Source: a virus. From it: a stretch of 64,000 nt of DNA. Positions 1 through 7,454 of this stretch are shown here, piece after piece. Positions within the stretch are counted from its first letter, which is position 1; the number at the start of each line of letters is the position of its first letter. The translations under genes and the position numbers were made by a program. Location: positions 1-64,000 of IMG/VR virus record IMGVR_UViG_3300009034_000033; one strand, written 5' to 3'. Under the pieces are notes generated by a model that made no database searches, was not told where the DNA came from, and saw only the letters and a program-made list of their open reading frames with translations.

Positions 1-91
1 TGTTTAATTATAGGAATAATCATATTGACTGCGATAATTCTTGGCATCAATTATTGCTTCATCCAATAAAATTGAAAATGAGGAAAATGAA

Positions 92-697
92 ATGAGAAGG
101 AAAATAAAAATAACTTCTGTAGATTGGTCTTTAATGGGTGTATTTGGTTTTATACTCCTTTTAGGAACCAGCGCATTTTTCATTTCTTCATATCTATCTT
201 CTCTAAATAAGCCATCAAATGAGGAGACAAATGGGGAGACAAAATATGGGACCAACTTGGTATCCATCGACGGAAAAGGTATTGTAATATCAGATCCCCC
301 CTTCCCAGATCCCACATTAACATTTTTCCCAACCTATACCAAGAAATCGGTATTAACATCATGTGTGGATCCCAAAACTAATTTCTATTTCACTATCACC
401 TTCGAAGAAATGGAAAACATCCGAAAGGCTGCCGCAATCTCGCTTTCTGTCTTTCTGGATACTCAAAAGCTTGTAGATAGTGGGAATGTTATAATATCCA
501 AAAAAGTCATCACAGATTCAGAAACAGGCGAAATTCGATTGGAAACTGACGAAGAGTACGGGGAACGATGTAAAGAATGGGATAAAGAATGGAAAGCCCA
601 GTTAAAAAGATACGAAGAGATCCTCAAAATTATCTCTAGGCCATTGATTGATACATTAGATCCGAGAGACCTAAACAATGTGAAAATTGGGGGCTAG
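92..697 (+). CDS. Single-pass membrane protein, unknown function
   Basis: I do not recognise this 201-residue protein. A basic N-terminus precedes one hydrophobic segment at about residues 12-36, followed by a long hydrophilic domain that is acidic and probably helical near its C-terminus. That arrangement fits an N-in, C-out anchored protein. I start at the ATG at 92 because GAGG lies just upstream; an in-frame TTG at 41 has no such support. It opens the rightward block of small genes. Confidence 0.7.
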   Translation: MRRKIKITSVDWSLMGVFGFILLLGTSAFFISSYLSSLNKPSNEETNGETKYGTNLVSIDGKGIVISDPPFPDPTLTFFPTYTKKSVLTSCVDPKTNFYFTITFEEMENIRKAAAISLSVFLDTQKLVDSGNVIISKKVITDSETGEIRLETDEEYGERCKEWDKEWKAQLKRYEEILKIISRPLIDTLDPRDLNNVKIGG

Positions 698-751
698 ATG
701 AGGCAATATGGGGTCCGATGGGATTCTAATGAGTAATGGGGTGATTTAATT

Positions 752-865
752 ATGATTATTTCTCTATTGATTGCAGCAATAAAGGCTATTGTTTTGGGGG
801 GTGGCGGGATTATTCTGTGGTCTATTGGCGTTCGGCATGCTATGGGAATTAAGGATAGAAAGTAA
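752..865 (+). CDS. 37-residue membrane peptide
   Basis: This short reading frame starts at an ATG preceded by GGGGTGA. It encodes a mostly hydrophobic peptide with a GGGG stretch in the middle and a basic C-terminus (GIKDRK). Its TAA is followed immediately by the ATG of the next gene, which argues for translational coupling and for the frame being real. A small single-span membrane peptide is likely; no function can be assigned. Confidence 0.6.
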   Translation: MIISLLIAAIKAIVLGGGGIILWSIGVRHAMGIKDRK

Positions 866-1471
866 ATGTTACTGAACTCCTCAGCGCTCAATATCTTAAT
901 CATAGATCCAAAATGGCATGAAGTATTCTTTGCTATTCTTAACCAATATGGATGCTTAAGACAATTGGACCATGAAAGACGCGAATTAGAAATTGCCAAT
1001 ATAGATGGAACAGAGCATGGACAGGAAAGATTTTGCTATTCTTGGTCTCAATATCATCTTACTTTCAGTGAATATATATGGAAAAGACATTGGTATTCCC
1101 CCTGGACAAAAAGAAGAATTCCGAATGGTATCTTAGATTATAAGATGTGTGGATCTGAAGATGAGACCAAAGATGAGACCAAAGATGAGACCAAATATGG
1201 AATCGAAGATGAGATTAAGGATGGGAAGAGATTTTTACCTGAACTAACAAATCGATTTTATTTGGAGAGTTCCACTGACAGACCTTGGACCATGAAAGTT
1301 TGCTGGGTAGATTGGGACTTGCTTGCTAGTATTCCAGATATTGAGGAATGGTTAAAAGAAGTGTGTGGAAGGTATGAAGAAACTATAAAAAGTCGTAAGG
1401 AAGAGTTAAAAATATTTGAAGAGTACATCGCCAATATGGCAGATATATCAATAAAGGGAAAGGATCAATAA
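866..1471 (+). CDS. Hypothetical protein with DETK repeats
   Basis: I do not recognise this 201-residue protein. Its N-terminal half is rich in Trp and Tyr. A run of tetrapeptide repeats (three DETK units, then related acidic-basic units) lies at about residues 98-117. The C-terminal third is predicted helical and charged. It abuts the preceding stop codon directly and is followed two bases later by the next ATG, so it sits inside a tight operon. Confidence 0.65.
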   Translation: MLLNSSALNILIIDPKWHEVFFAILNQYGCLRQLDHERRELEIANIDGTEHGQERFCYSWSQYHLTFSEYIWKRHWYSPWTKRRIPNGILDYKMCGSEDETKDETKDETKYGIEDEIKDGKRFLPELTNRFYLESSTDRPWTMKVCWVDWDLLASIPDIEEWLKEVCGRYEETIKSRKEELKIFEEYIANMADISIKGKDQ

Positions 1472-1472
1472 T

Positions 1473-1868
1473 ATGACTAATGATACAATCTCCAGAAAAC
1501 CGAGAAGAAAAGTAGTCAAAGAAATTGAAGAGGTTGAAAAAGCTGAAGAAGCAAAAGATTTGTCTATAATGAGGCATTCCTTGAGCTTGAATATAATGAG
1601 ACAAGCTTTTGGTGAATTGGATGGTAAAATACCACGAACCGGATCTTTGGAAGAAGAATTTCCTTTGGAACAAAGAAAAGGAAATCTATCTTGGCAATTA
1701 CTCGGTCTTCTTTTGAAAAAGACTGAGAAAAGAGACAGAATAGACCTCCCAGCAATAGGCAATATGCTAAGAAAAAGAATAGGTAGAAAATCTTTATCTG
1801 TCTCATTAAGATATTCCAAAAGAGGCAAAGTAGCTGGAATTTATGTATTTATGGAAGGAGCAAAGTAA
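1473..1868 (+). CDS. Hypothetical basic protein
   Basis: I do not recognise this 131-residue protein. The N-terminus (residues 1-30) alternates basic and acidic patches, and the C-terminal half is strongly basic with many Arg and Lys. A nucleic-acid-associated role is possible but is only an inference from charge. The start codon lies two bases after the stop of the preceding gene. Confidence 0.6.
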   Translation: MTNDTISRKPRRKVVKEIEEVEKAEEAKDLSIMRHSLSLNIMRQAFGELDGKIPRTGSLEEEFPLEQRKGNLSWQLLGLLLKKTEKRDRIDLPAIGNMLRKRIGRKSLSVSLRYSKRGKVAGIYVFMEGAK

Positions 1869-1912
1869 AAACCCCAGTAAATAGTTCAACGAGGATAGCG
1901 GCGGTGATTACG

Positions 1913-2158
1913 ATGAAAGGTTTAGCAAGAGATTTACTTGCGGCCTTTTGGCGATTGGTGGCAGCTTTATTCAGTCTTATAGTAATCTTCCTGAGTTTTG
2001 CAGTTCTAATTTATCTTATTTGTTTTATTATCTATCTTATATGGACAAAACCCAATGCATGGGGTTTCTTTGTAGTCTATTTTTCTTTCTGTTTTATGTG
2101 GGGATCAGCGTTGATAGGAAGTTTTATTGGAGCATGTATGAAAGGAAAGGTGAAATAA
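1913..2158 (+). CDS. Small two-helix membrane protein
   Basis: About 81 residues with two long hydrophobic segments separated by a short polar turn (TKPNAWG) and a basic C-terminus (KGKVK). I chose the ATG at 1913, with GGCGGTGA upstream; an in-frame GTG at 1904 is possible. The topology is holin-like, but it lies far from the M15 peptidase and the late genes, so I only call it a membrane protein. Confidence 0.6.
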   Translation: MKGLARDLLAAFWRLVAALFSLIVIFLSFAVLIYLICFIIYLIWTKPNAWGFFVVYFSFCFMWGSALIGSFIGACMKGKVK

Positions 2159-2163
2159 TCTAA

Positions 2164-3261
2164 ATGACGAATGGTCAAATACCAGTTATTGTAGTTGAAG
2201 CTTTGAATCTTCCAGAAGCCTGGGAAAAGATGGCGATCCAAGTTTTTCAAAGAGGGACCTGGATTAAGACCCCTTTTGATGAAGAAGGGGAAAAACCTTC
2301 TCTTGACTGTACCGGAATCGTCAAAGTCATAAATCCTATGACTGAGCCAAGGATTCACAAGAATATTCAGAATTCTTACGAAGGTTTGATAATATATGCG
2401 GAAAACTTTATTCATGGTTTCCAAAACCATCTCTCGAAGTTTTTTACATATATGTATTCCCAAAGATTTCATCAGTATTTTGGGATAAATCAATTTGATC
2501 TCCTGATTCATAAGGTGATAGAAAAGCCTCTTTCTCGCCAAAACCAAATGTGTACTTGGGATCCTAACAAAGATTTCAATCCAGAATATCCTCAATCAGA
2601 AGGTCCTCCATGTCTTCAAAGAATCTGGGTTCGATTGTTGGAAAATGATGCAGGACAACTAATTCTGAATATGAATACTCATTGGAGAAGTCGTGATCTT
2701 TGGAAAGCTTGGTTCGAAAATGCTTTTGCGGCAGTTTCCCTTCAAGCTTATCTTGCTAAGACTATATCAGAAAGACTGGGAAAATCTGTTGCACCAGGGA
2801 GATATGTGGATGTTTCAGATTCTCTCCATATTTATGGAAGGGATCAGAACGAGGAAGAAATAAAGAAGATGTTGACTAGAAGCTATCTTAGCCGTTCAAT
2901 ATCTTCTAAGGATCCAGTCTTTCTCGGAGAAAAAGCTAGCGCAATGGCAAAGATTGAGGTATTCAAAGAAGCGGAAGAAAGGGCAGAATTTCAAAGACTT
3001 CAAGCATTGAGTTTGGAAGTCGAAGCTAGCGCGAAAGAAGACATCGAAAGAGTGGTCAAAGATGAGGACAAAAAGAAGGAAGAAACAAGAGGAAAAGTCG
3101 AAGGAGAAAAAGCTGAAACGAAGAAAGAAGAAAGTCCCAAGGTGGAAACGGTAGTAAGAAAAAGTACCAAGAAAAGGAGTGATAAAGGAACCACTAAACC
3201 AAAGTCTCAAACTCAGAAATCACGAACTCCGAAAAAAGATACAAAAGAAAAGAATGAATAA
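2164..3261 (+). CDS. Thymidylate synthase superfamily protein, archaeal type, with Lys/Glu-rich tail
   Basis: Residues 1-230 look like the divergent thymidylate synthase family known from archaea. PPC (Cys150) matches the catalytic cysteine motif. THWRSRD (172-178) matches the Arg-Ser-x-Asp substrate motif, and SDSLHIYGRD (218-227) matches the conserved His-x-Tyr. The family transfers a one-carbon unit to C5 of dUMP; some phage relatives hydroxymethylate dUMP or dCMP instead, so the substrate is uncertain. Residues from about 262 to 365 are an unusual highly charged extension rich in Lys and Glu, with no counterpart in ordinary ThyA. dCMP deaminase and dUTPase-like genes near 14 kb could supply dUMP. 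The gene ends in a TAATG overlap with a 58-residue frame. Confidence 0.75.
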   Translation: MTNGQIPVIVVEALNLPEAWEKMAIQVFQRGTWIKTPFDEEGEKPSLDCTGIVKVINPMTEPRIHKNIQNSYEGLIIYAENFIHGFQNHLSKFFTYMYSQRFHQYFGINQFDLLIHKVIEKPLSRQNQMCTWDPNKDFNPEYPQSEGPPCLQRIWVRLLENDAGQLILNMNTHWRSRDLWKAWFENAFAAVSLQAYLAKTISERLGKSVAPGRYVDVSDSLHIYGRDQNEEEIKKMLTRSYLSRSISSKDPVFLGEKASAMAKIEVFKEAEERAEFQRLQALSLEVEASAKEDIERVVKDEDKKKEETRGKVEGEKAETKKEESPKVETVVRKSTKKRSDKGTTKPKSQTQKSRTPKKDTKEKNE

Positions 3262-3437
3262 TGGTTAAGTTTACAGTAAGTAAAACTTTGAGCAAATGGA
3301 TTCATGGTTTCAACGCATGGTCAGAAATGTGTATCACTGCAAAAGGAGTGTCCTTAAGAGTACTAGGGGCTTGTATTTGGCGAGTTGTCTTCAGATTACA
3401 ATGGAAAATCCCAAGTAGCCCTTATTCCCTGTATTAG
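3261..3437 (+). CDS. 58-residue basic protein
   Basis: The ATG overlaps the stop of the thymidylate synthase-like gene (TAATG), which suggests translational coupling. The peptide is basic with several Trp residues and resembles no family I know. Its last codons form the left arm of the terminator stem at 3409-3474, so this is the final gene of the rightward operon if it is expressed. Confidence 0.5.
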   Translation: MVKFTVSKTLSKWIHGFNAWSEMCITAKGVSLRVLGACIWRVVFRLQWKIPSSPYSLY

Positions 3438-3474
3438 TCTCCGAAGAGAAATAAGAGGTTAGGGCTACTTGGGA
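3409..3474. terminator. Convergent transcription terminator stem
   Basis: A perfect 13-bp inverted repeat pairs 3409-3421 (TCCCAAGTAGCCC) with 3462-3474, enclosing about 40 nt. It sits exactly between the last rightward gene and the end of the leftward operon. Read leftward, the stem is followed by a T-rich stretch (ATTTTCC), as expected for an intrinsic terminator. Read rightward, no T-run follows. Confidence 0.6.
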
Positions 3475-3577
3475 CGAGAGATTTCATTCTAAAAAAGTAA
3501 GGAAAAATTTATATTCCAGACATTTCAATCACCCTACCTTTCTTGCTCCCCGTTCATTGTTTGTGCAATCAGACTAT

Positions 3578-4270
3578 TCAACGAGGATTCCACCAAACTG
3601 TTCTTTCTGGATCTGGACAAGGTTCAGGAATTGATTTTGGGATACTCATATTCATCCGACAGACAGGACATTGGGTTACTCTTTTTTGACAGAAATTGCA
3701 GAAAAGAATTTCTCTATGACTGTCAAAGAAACATTTATCCTTCTCCACATAACAATTACAATAAGGACATTTGAAAAGTTCTTGAGTAACGTCTATTTCT
3801 TTTCGAAATAGAATCTTATCTATCTCTAGTCCTTCTGTTGTCAATTTGATGGAGATAGTATTCTCGATCACACACAAAGATTGGATAACCTTTTCACCTA
3901 CTTCAAGAGCATGGAAAGTAGGATCAGGATCAAGATAAACACAGACATCCCAAGGTTTAAGATTTTGATTTGGAACTTCTCTTATAATTCTTAAACCCAA
4001 TACTTGATTTAATTGACCTATGCAAGTATCATCAAATCCTGAATAGCCAATTGCTTTCCCAGATTTTATCAAAGCTTGTTCCGCTATTTCAGGTAGATAA
4101 AGAGTATTTGGCCAATGGCCCATCTTTTCTGCTATTGCTTTTTTGGCCCTTTCTATGTCACAAAAAGGCCCCATATCTTCCATCAAAGAAATTTCTGCGG
4201 ATACCGAATCCCAAAATATCGAAGCTTGGATAGACATGAGATAAAAGGGTTCCTTTATTATGCTTTTCAT
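3578..4270 (-). CDS. Hypothetical protein with C-terminal zinc ribbon
   Basis: This 230-residue protein is not recognised overall. The C-terminal third carries CPYC, then CNFC and CPVC pairs, consistent with one or two zinc-binding ribbons. The middle (about residues 50-130) has the pattern PNTLYLPEIAEQAL followed by a beta-rich stretch, vaguely like the C-terminal half of phage coat proteins, but I would not assign it. The SD is GGAGGCGATA directly before the ATG. It is the last gene of the leftward early region. Confidence 0.6.
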   Translation of the reverse strand: MKSIIKEPFYLMSIQASIFWDSVSAEISLMEDMGPFCDIERAKKAIAEKMGHWPNTLYLPEIAEQALIKSGKAIGYSGFDDTCIGQLNQVLGLRIIREVPNQNLKPWDVCVYLDPDPTFHALEVGEKVIQSLCVIENTISIKLTTEGLEIDKILFRKEIDVTQELFKCPYCNCYVEKDKCFFDSHREILFCNFCQKRVTQCPVCRMNMSIPKSIPEPCPDPERTVWWNPR

Positions 4271-4287
4271 TATCGCCTCCTAATTTT

Positions 4288-4330
4288 CCCCCCTAACTAA
4301 CTTTCTACCCCAGGGATTTATTAACATTTA
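4288..4330 (-). repeat. Intergenic hairpin, family A copy 1
   Basis: On the minus strand the conserved AATGTTAATAAAT is followed by CCCTGG pairing, with G-U wobbles, to TTAGGG. The 3' arm runs into a G-rich stretch upstream of the SD of the gene starting at 4270. Three related copies lie at 4606, 6194 and 6946. Confidence 0.6.
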
Positions 4331-4334
4331 GATA

Positions 4335-4583
4335 TTATCTTCCTGATCTGTAGAGTTCGAATGCAATCGCCAATCTTTCTTCGTACATACTCATCACTGA
4401 TCCAAAACTCTCTTCGCATAATTCTTCTGCCGAATCCAAGCAGGCTCTCATGTGTTCGACATTTGCTTCGTGAGTATTTAGATCTTGAGGGTATTCTTTG
4501 GCTCTAATAGCAGGAATATTGAGAATTATGCAACTAAGAATCATTCCTACAATTACTGAAATAATCATTTTTGGCCATGTCAT
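4335..4583 (-). CDS. Small exported or membrane-anchored protein
   Basis: 82 residues beginning with a signal-like hydrophobic segment (about residues 5-28) ending in Ala-Lys, followed by a short acidic helical domain with two cysteines. A periplasmic location is inferred from the signal. The small size and neighbourhood near the M15 peptidase would suit an accessory lysis or superinfection protein, but there is no direct evidence for either. Confidence 0.55.
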   Translation of the reverse strand: MTWPKMIISVIVGMILSCIILNIPAIRAKEYPQDLNTHEANVEHMRACLDSAEELCEESFGSVMSMYEERLAIAFELYRSGR

Positions 4584-4605
4584 TTATTTTCATCTCCTTA
4601 ATTAT

Positions 4606-4646
4606 TCCCTGGCTAAAAATTTAGCTCAGGGATTTATTAACATTTA
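4606..4646 (-). repeat. Intergenic hairpin, family A copy 2
   Basis: Read leftward, CCCTG and GCTAAA pair with TTTAGC and CAGGG around a tiny loop, preceded by the conserved AATGTTAATAAAT. It lies between the M15 peptidase and the small exported protein, just upstream of the latter's ribosome-binding site (AAGGAGATG). Confidence 0.6.
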
Positions 4647-4649
4647 GCT

Positions 4650-5060
4650 TTAATTTGGGCTTATACTTCTTTTCCCTCGAATATCACAATGAAGAAAAGT
4701 ATCATAAATTATTACGCATGGATAATATCTTTGATTGATCTCGATAAATCTGGGCGTAATAGGACCACGAGAAGGACTTTTATCAATAGCTTTCCCAAAC
4801 CTATGAAAGCTATTATCTTTACTTCCCACAGCTCGATTATGAGTCAGACATCTATTCCAAGAATGGACATCAACGGGTTCACAAAATTCTGTTCTTGTTA
4901 TATATTCAAGTAAGAGCAATTTGGGCTGGAGAATAATCAATCCACAGCCACATCTACAAGCCATTTCCCATCCTTGGAAAAAAGGAATTATATCTCTATA
5001 CATATAATGAGAAAGTGGAAAAGCTCTGAGATCTATCTTGCTAATTATTTCTGGACTCAT
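4650..5060 (-). CDS. Peptidase M15-family endolysin
   Basis: 136 residues with the M15A (VanY/D-Ala-D-Ala carboxypeptidase-like) signature. HNRAVGSKDNSFHRFGKAID holds the first zinc ligands (His in SFH, Asp in AID). FLHCDIRG near the C-terminus supplies the second His and the Asp-x-Arg. The usual SxHxxGxAxD spacing is intact. Small stand-alone M15 proteins of about this length serve as endolysins that cut peptide bonds in peptidoglycan. It has no signal peptide, so release would rely on a holin; a candidate lies at 62091. It is about 57 kb away from that candidate in this window. Confidence 0.8.
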   Translation of the reverse strand: MSPEIISKIDLRAFPLSHYMYRDIIPFFQGWEMACRCGCGLIILQPKLLLLEYITRTEFCEPVDVHSWNRCLTHNRAVGSKDNSFHRFGKAIDKSPSRGPITPRFIEINQRYYPCVIIYDTFLHCDIRGKRSISPN

Positions 5061-5065
5061 TATTT

Positions 5066-5106
5066 TCCCCCTAATCAGTTATCTTATCATGGGATTTTGC
5101 TAGTTT
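5066..5106 (-). repeat. Intergenic hairpin, family B copy 1
   Basis: Minus-strand copy of the CCCATGAT element: CTAGCAAAATCCCATGAT followed by a G-run that forms the SD of the endolysin gene. The outer stem is weak here (three base pairs). This copy lies after the preceding stop and is not translated. Confidence 0.5.
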
Positions 5107-5111
5107 ATTCC

Positions 5112-5480
5112 TTAGAAATATTTCTTATCCAATCTCTTATTTTCTTTATCACTCAAAATACAACAACTCCCCTCATTCTCTTCCCATTGACTAGCATGTT
5201 CAATAAGTTGAGAAGCAATATCTCTCCAAAATGCTTTTACCCCTTCACCTTGCATTTGATAGAAACATAGAGCTGTGGCTGGACTATGTTGTCTCGCGAG
5301 TTTCTCAGCAAGATTTGCAAGATGTGGTCTTCCTTCATACAAAGCTTCTGCAAGCTGGTCCATGGTTAAAGTAGCATTGTGATCTATCGGTAAAGGTTGC
5401 ATTCCCTTTGCTTCCAACCGATTCCTAATAAGATATGCTCGCTCTTGATCTGTCATTGATTTTCTTTTATCTTTTGACAT
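5112..5480 (-). CDS. Hypothetical protein
   Basis: 122 residues, predicted mostly helical, with a basic N-terminus (MSKDKRKS) and scattered cysteines near the C-terminus (SCC). I do not recognise a family. The start has an upstream AGGGAG-type SD. It is followed by hairpin B1 and the M15 peptidase. Confidence 0.55.
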   Translation of the reverse strand: MSKDKRKSMTDQERAYLIRNRLEAKGMQPLPIDHNATLTMDQLAEALYEGRPHLANLAEKLARQHSPATALCFYQMQGEGVKAFWRDIASQLIEHASQWEENEGSCCILSDKENKRLDKKYF

Positions 5481-5572
5481 CTGAAACTCCCTTCAAATAT
5501 TCGAGTGAGTCCTTCTATTTGGTCCATGAATAAAATCAATTATTATTGTCTGACTTAATGCCCAGGGCTATC

Positions 5573-5605
5573 TTTTTTAGGGCGTCTGTGGATCAATTTG
5601 GAGTT
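5573..5605 (+). repeat. Dispersed element E, inverted copy
   Basis: The plus strand reads TTAGGGCGTCTGTGGATCAA in the 148-bp gap between two leftward genes. The same block occurs in minus orientation near 11545 (TTTAGGACGTCTGTGGATCA) and, more diverged, near 54190. No coding or promoter role is evident. Confidence 0.45.
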
Positions 5606-5628
5606 TATTTAACCTGGATTTCTGTAAT

Positions 5629-6183
5629 CTAATCAGGGGGAAGGATAGGAATTGATGATAATTGTTCTTTGAATTCTCCTTTTTCATATCGTTTGAATCG
5701 AAGTATATTCTTTCCCAATTTATTGAGATATGCTTCTTCCAAATCAATCCCTAATTGATTGCACGTGATTATCAGATAAATAAAGAGATCAGTTATTTCT
5801 TCTACCAATTCTCCTTTTATTTCTTCTAAAGCGAAGTCCCCTCGAAGGACTTTCTTAACCAGATTTGCAGCCTCTCCTAATTCGCTTGTCATGCAAACAA
5901 TTCGAAAAGATAATAACTCAAGATTTTTCTCAGTTATAGTAACGCCCCAATCAAAGGTCCCTGAATGTTTTTGATCAAACTCGTTTTGCATCTCCATCAA
6001 TTCTTTGAGACTTAATTTTTCTCCATCTTTTTCTTTCTTTTCTGATCCTACTTGTACTGAAATAGTCTCAAGAGAAAAACCTTCGCCTTCAGGAGGTGGT
6101 TTAGGATTTGGATCCTTAGGTGGATCAGGCCATGGACGTGAAGATTTTACTTTTTCTCCGTCATTTTCTTTTCTCTTTTTCAT
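5629..6183 (-). CDS. MazG-like nucleotide pyrophosphohydrolase
   Basis: 184 residues. The first 60 are Lys/Pro/Glu-rich low complexity. From about residue 75 an all-alpha MazG fold follows, with SELGEAANLVKKV (the ExxE motif) and EEITDLFIYL (ExxD), the two Mg-binding helices. The family hydrolyses (d)NTPs to (d)NMP and PPi. Phage members adjust the nucleotide pool or remove alarmone-like nucleotides; the substrate cannot be read from the sequence. The proline-rich N-terminal extension is unusual for the family. Confidence 0.75.
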   Translation of the reverse strand: MKKRKENDGEKVKSSRPWPDPPKDPNPKPPPEGEGFSLETISVQVGSEKKEKDGEKLSLKELMEMQNEFDQKHSGTFDWGVTITEKNLELLSFRIVCMTSELGEAANLVKKVLRGDFALEEIKGELVEEITDLFIYLIITCNQLGIDLEEAYLNKLGKNILRFKRYEKGEFKEQLSSIPILPPD

Positions 6184-6193
6184 TTCTTGATCT

Positions 6194-6235
6194 CCCCCTG
6201 GCTAACATTTTACCCCAGGGATTTATTAACATTTA
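6194..6235 (-). repeat. Intergenic hairpin, family A copy 3
   Basis: CCCTGG (6215-6220 on the minus strand) pairs perfectly with CCAGGG (6196-6201). The 3' arm continues as GGAG, the SD of the MazG-like gene, so the hairpin can mask part of the ribosome-binding site. It is preceded by the conserved AATGTTAATAAAT. Confidence 0.65.
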
Positions 6236-6283
6236 ATTAGATTTCTCCTTGACCAGTCCCCCTGCCATAGGATTTTTGGTTTA

Positions 6284-6658
6284 TCAGTCTCTCTCAAGAT
6301 TTGCCAGAAAGGACTCGACTGCTTGATCAATATATCTCTTGGCAATCTCTACTTTTTCTTTTGAACTAGCTACCCATTCTGCCAAATAGCAACCGCCCTC
6401 TTTTTCTATTTGAACAGTTTCCTTTTTACTGAATTTGACAGATTGTCCTTCTATCTCGACAACTCCTTCTTCGATCTCCAGCTCCACATAAGGACAATAA
6501 GTCAGAAGATATTTGATCTCCTCGTCTGGTTCGTCTGTCATTGTAGCATATAGATCACAAGCGAAATCCAAGATATGCTTGGTTATTATATCATAGACAT
6601 TCTGGATCCCCTCAACTGGAGTTTCTTTGACCTTTTCCAATAAATATTCTTTAATCAT
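6284..6658 (-). CDS. Hypothetical protein
   Basis: 124 residues, acidic, mixed helix and strand, with no motif I recognise. The upstream region carries GAGGG close to the ATG, and the gene starts nine bases after the stop of the preceding gene. It belongs to the run of small genes punctuated by family A and B hairpins. Confidence 0.5.
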   Translation of the reverse strand: MIKEYLLEKVKETPVEGIQNVYDIITKHILDFACDLYATMTDEPDEEIKYLLTYCPYVELEIEEGVVEIEGQSVKFSKKETVQIEKEGGCYLAEWVASSKEKVEIAKRYIDQAVESFLANLERD

Positions 6659-6667
6659 TTTTCCCTC

Positions 6668-6886
6668 TCAGTTTCCCCCCTGGCTAGTTCCCCGATCATG
6701 GGATTTTGCCAGTTTTCCCGCTTCCGAATTTTCAATAGTCTTTATCAATGCCTCCAAAGCTGCCATTTCATGTTGTGTCCTGTTATCCCGCACTAATTCC
6801 GCAAGACAAGATCCAATTCGATCCTGGGATACCAAGACTTTACTAGGCTGTCCATCATAGTATAAAATTACATTTTCATTTGGCAT
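6668..6886 (-). CDS. Hypothetical protein with hairpin-encoded tail
   Basis: 72 residues, unknown. The last dozen codons (KSHDRGTSQGGN) are the translated form of hairpin element B2, which also provides the SD for the next gene. The same kind of tail ends the proteins at 6989 and 7785. The tail is therefore probably dictated by an RNA element rather than by protein function. Confidence 0.5.
   Translation of the reverse strand: MPNENVILYYDGQPSKVLVSQDRIGSCLAELVRDNRTQHEMAALEALIKTIENSEAGKLAKSHDRGTSQGGN
6676..6715 (-). repeat. Hairpin element, family B copy 2 (coding overlap)
   Basis: CTGGC (6680-6684) pairs with GCCAG (6708-6712), enclosing CCC/GGG around ATGATC. The element covers the 3' end of the 72-residue gene and ends in the G-rich SD of the gene at 6658. 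Confidence 0.65.
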
Positions 6887-6904
6887 TTTTCTCTCTCCAT
6901 TTTA

Positions 6905-6942
6905 TTCCCTGACTATGCTACCTATCATGGGATTTTATCAAC
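6905..6942 (-). repeat. Hairpin element, family B copy 3
   Basis: Noncoding copy with the conserved AAAATCCCATGAT core, followed by TCAGGGA just upstream of the start at 6886. It lies directly beside family A copy 4, so the 100-bp gap between the genes at 6886 and 6989 consists almost entirely of the two elements. Confidence 0.55.
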
Positions 6943-6945
6943 TTT

Positions 6946-6984
6946 TTCCCTGACTAACATTTTAGCTCAGGAATTTGTTAACCT
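6946..6984 (-). repeat. Intergenic hairpin, family A copy 4
   Basis: Read leftward, CCTGA-CTAA (with one bulged G) pairs with TTAG-TCAGG. The flank is the diverged GGTTAACAAATT. It is in tandem with element B3. Confidence 0.55.
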
Positions 6985-6988
6985 TTTA

Positions 6989-7270
6989 TCAACTTTCCCC
7001 CTGACTAGCTTCATTATCATGGGGTTCCTTAGTTTTCTCTCCTTCATCTCCCCCTTCTAACCAGTCTTTTTCTCCCTCTTCAAATTCCCCAAAATATTCT
7101 TTCACCATTTTGATAGCTTTTCTTTTGACCATTCCTTTAACCTTGGTTTTTTCTTCATCAGTTAAGGGTTCTGAACCTCGTCTATGGCATATATAGAATT
7201 CAATATCAGCTGATTCTACAGCGCCTTTTAATAATTCATAGAGTCTTTCTTTGAAATCTTCAGTTTTCAT
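6989..7270 (-). CDS. Hypothetical acidic protein
   Basis: 93 residues, helical and charged, with no family recognised. The C-terminus KEPHDNEASQGES is encoded by hairpin element B4. The start overlaps the end of the preceding gene by about 11 bases, indicating coupling. Confidence 0.5.
   Translation of the reverse strand: MKTEDFKERLYELLKGAVESADIEFYICHRRGSEPLTDEEKTKVKGMVKRKAIKMVKEYFGEFEEGEKDWLEGGDEGEKTKEPHDNEASQGES
6997..7034 (-). repeat. Hairpin element, family B copy 4 (coding overlap)
   Basis: A copy of the CCCATGAT element read as the last codons of the 93-residue gene. CTAAG and CTTAG-like flanks are less well paired than in copies 2 and 5. It ends in CAGGGGG. Confidence 0.5.
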
Positions 7271-7454
7271 TCAAATCCCTCCTTAATCTTTCTCGATTTG
7301 CTATATTATCACAGACTTCACACTCAAACTCAAACGGACAACAACGACAAGCAAAAGGTAAAACATAGTAAAGAGTTTCAGTCGTCCCAATACTAGGATG
7401 CGGAATATCTATTCCTATTTCTTTGAATTTTCTTGCAATATCATGGATTGTCAT
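7260..7454 (-). CDS. Small Cys-rich protein
   Basis: 64 residues from the ATG at 7454, which has GGAAGGAATTG upstream; a TTG nine bases earlier is in frame. It contains CRCCPFEFECEVC, a compact cysteine cluster related to the CxxCPxxxxCE knuckles seen in several other proteins of this phage. Metal binding is likely; function unknown. Start and end overlap both neighbours. Confidence 0.55.
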   Translation of the reverse strand: MTIHDIARKFKEIGIDIPHPSIGTTETLYYVLPFACRCCPFEFECEVCDNIANRERLRRDLNEN

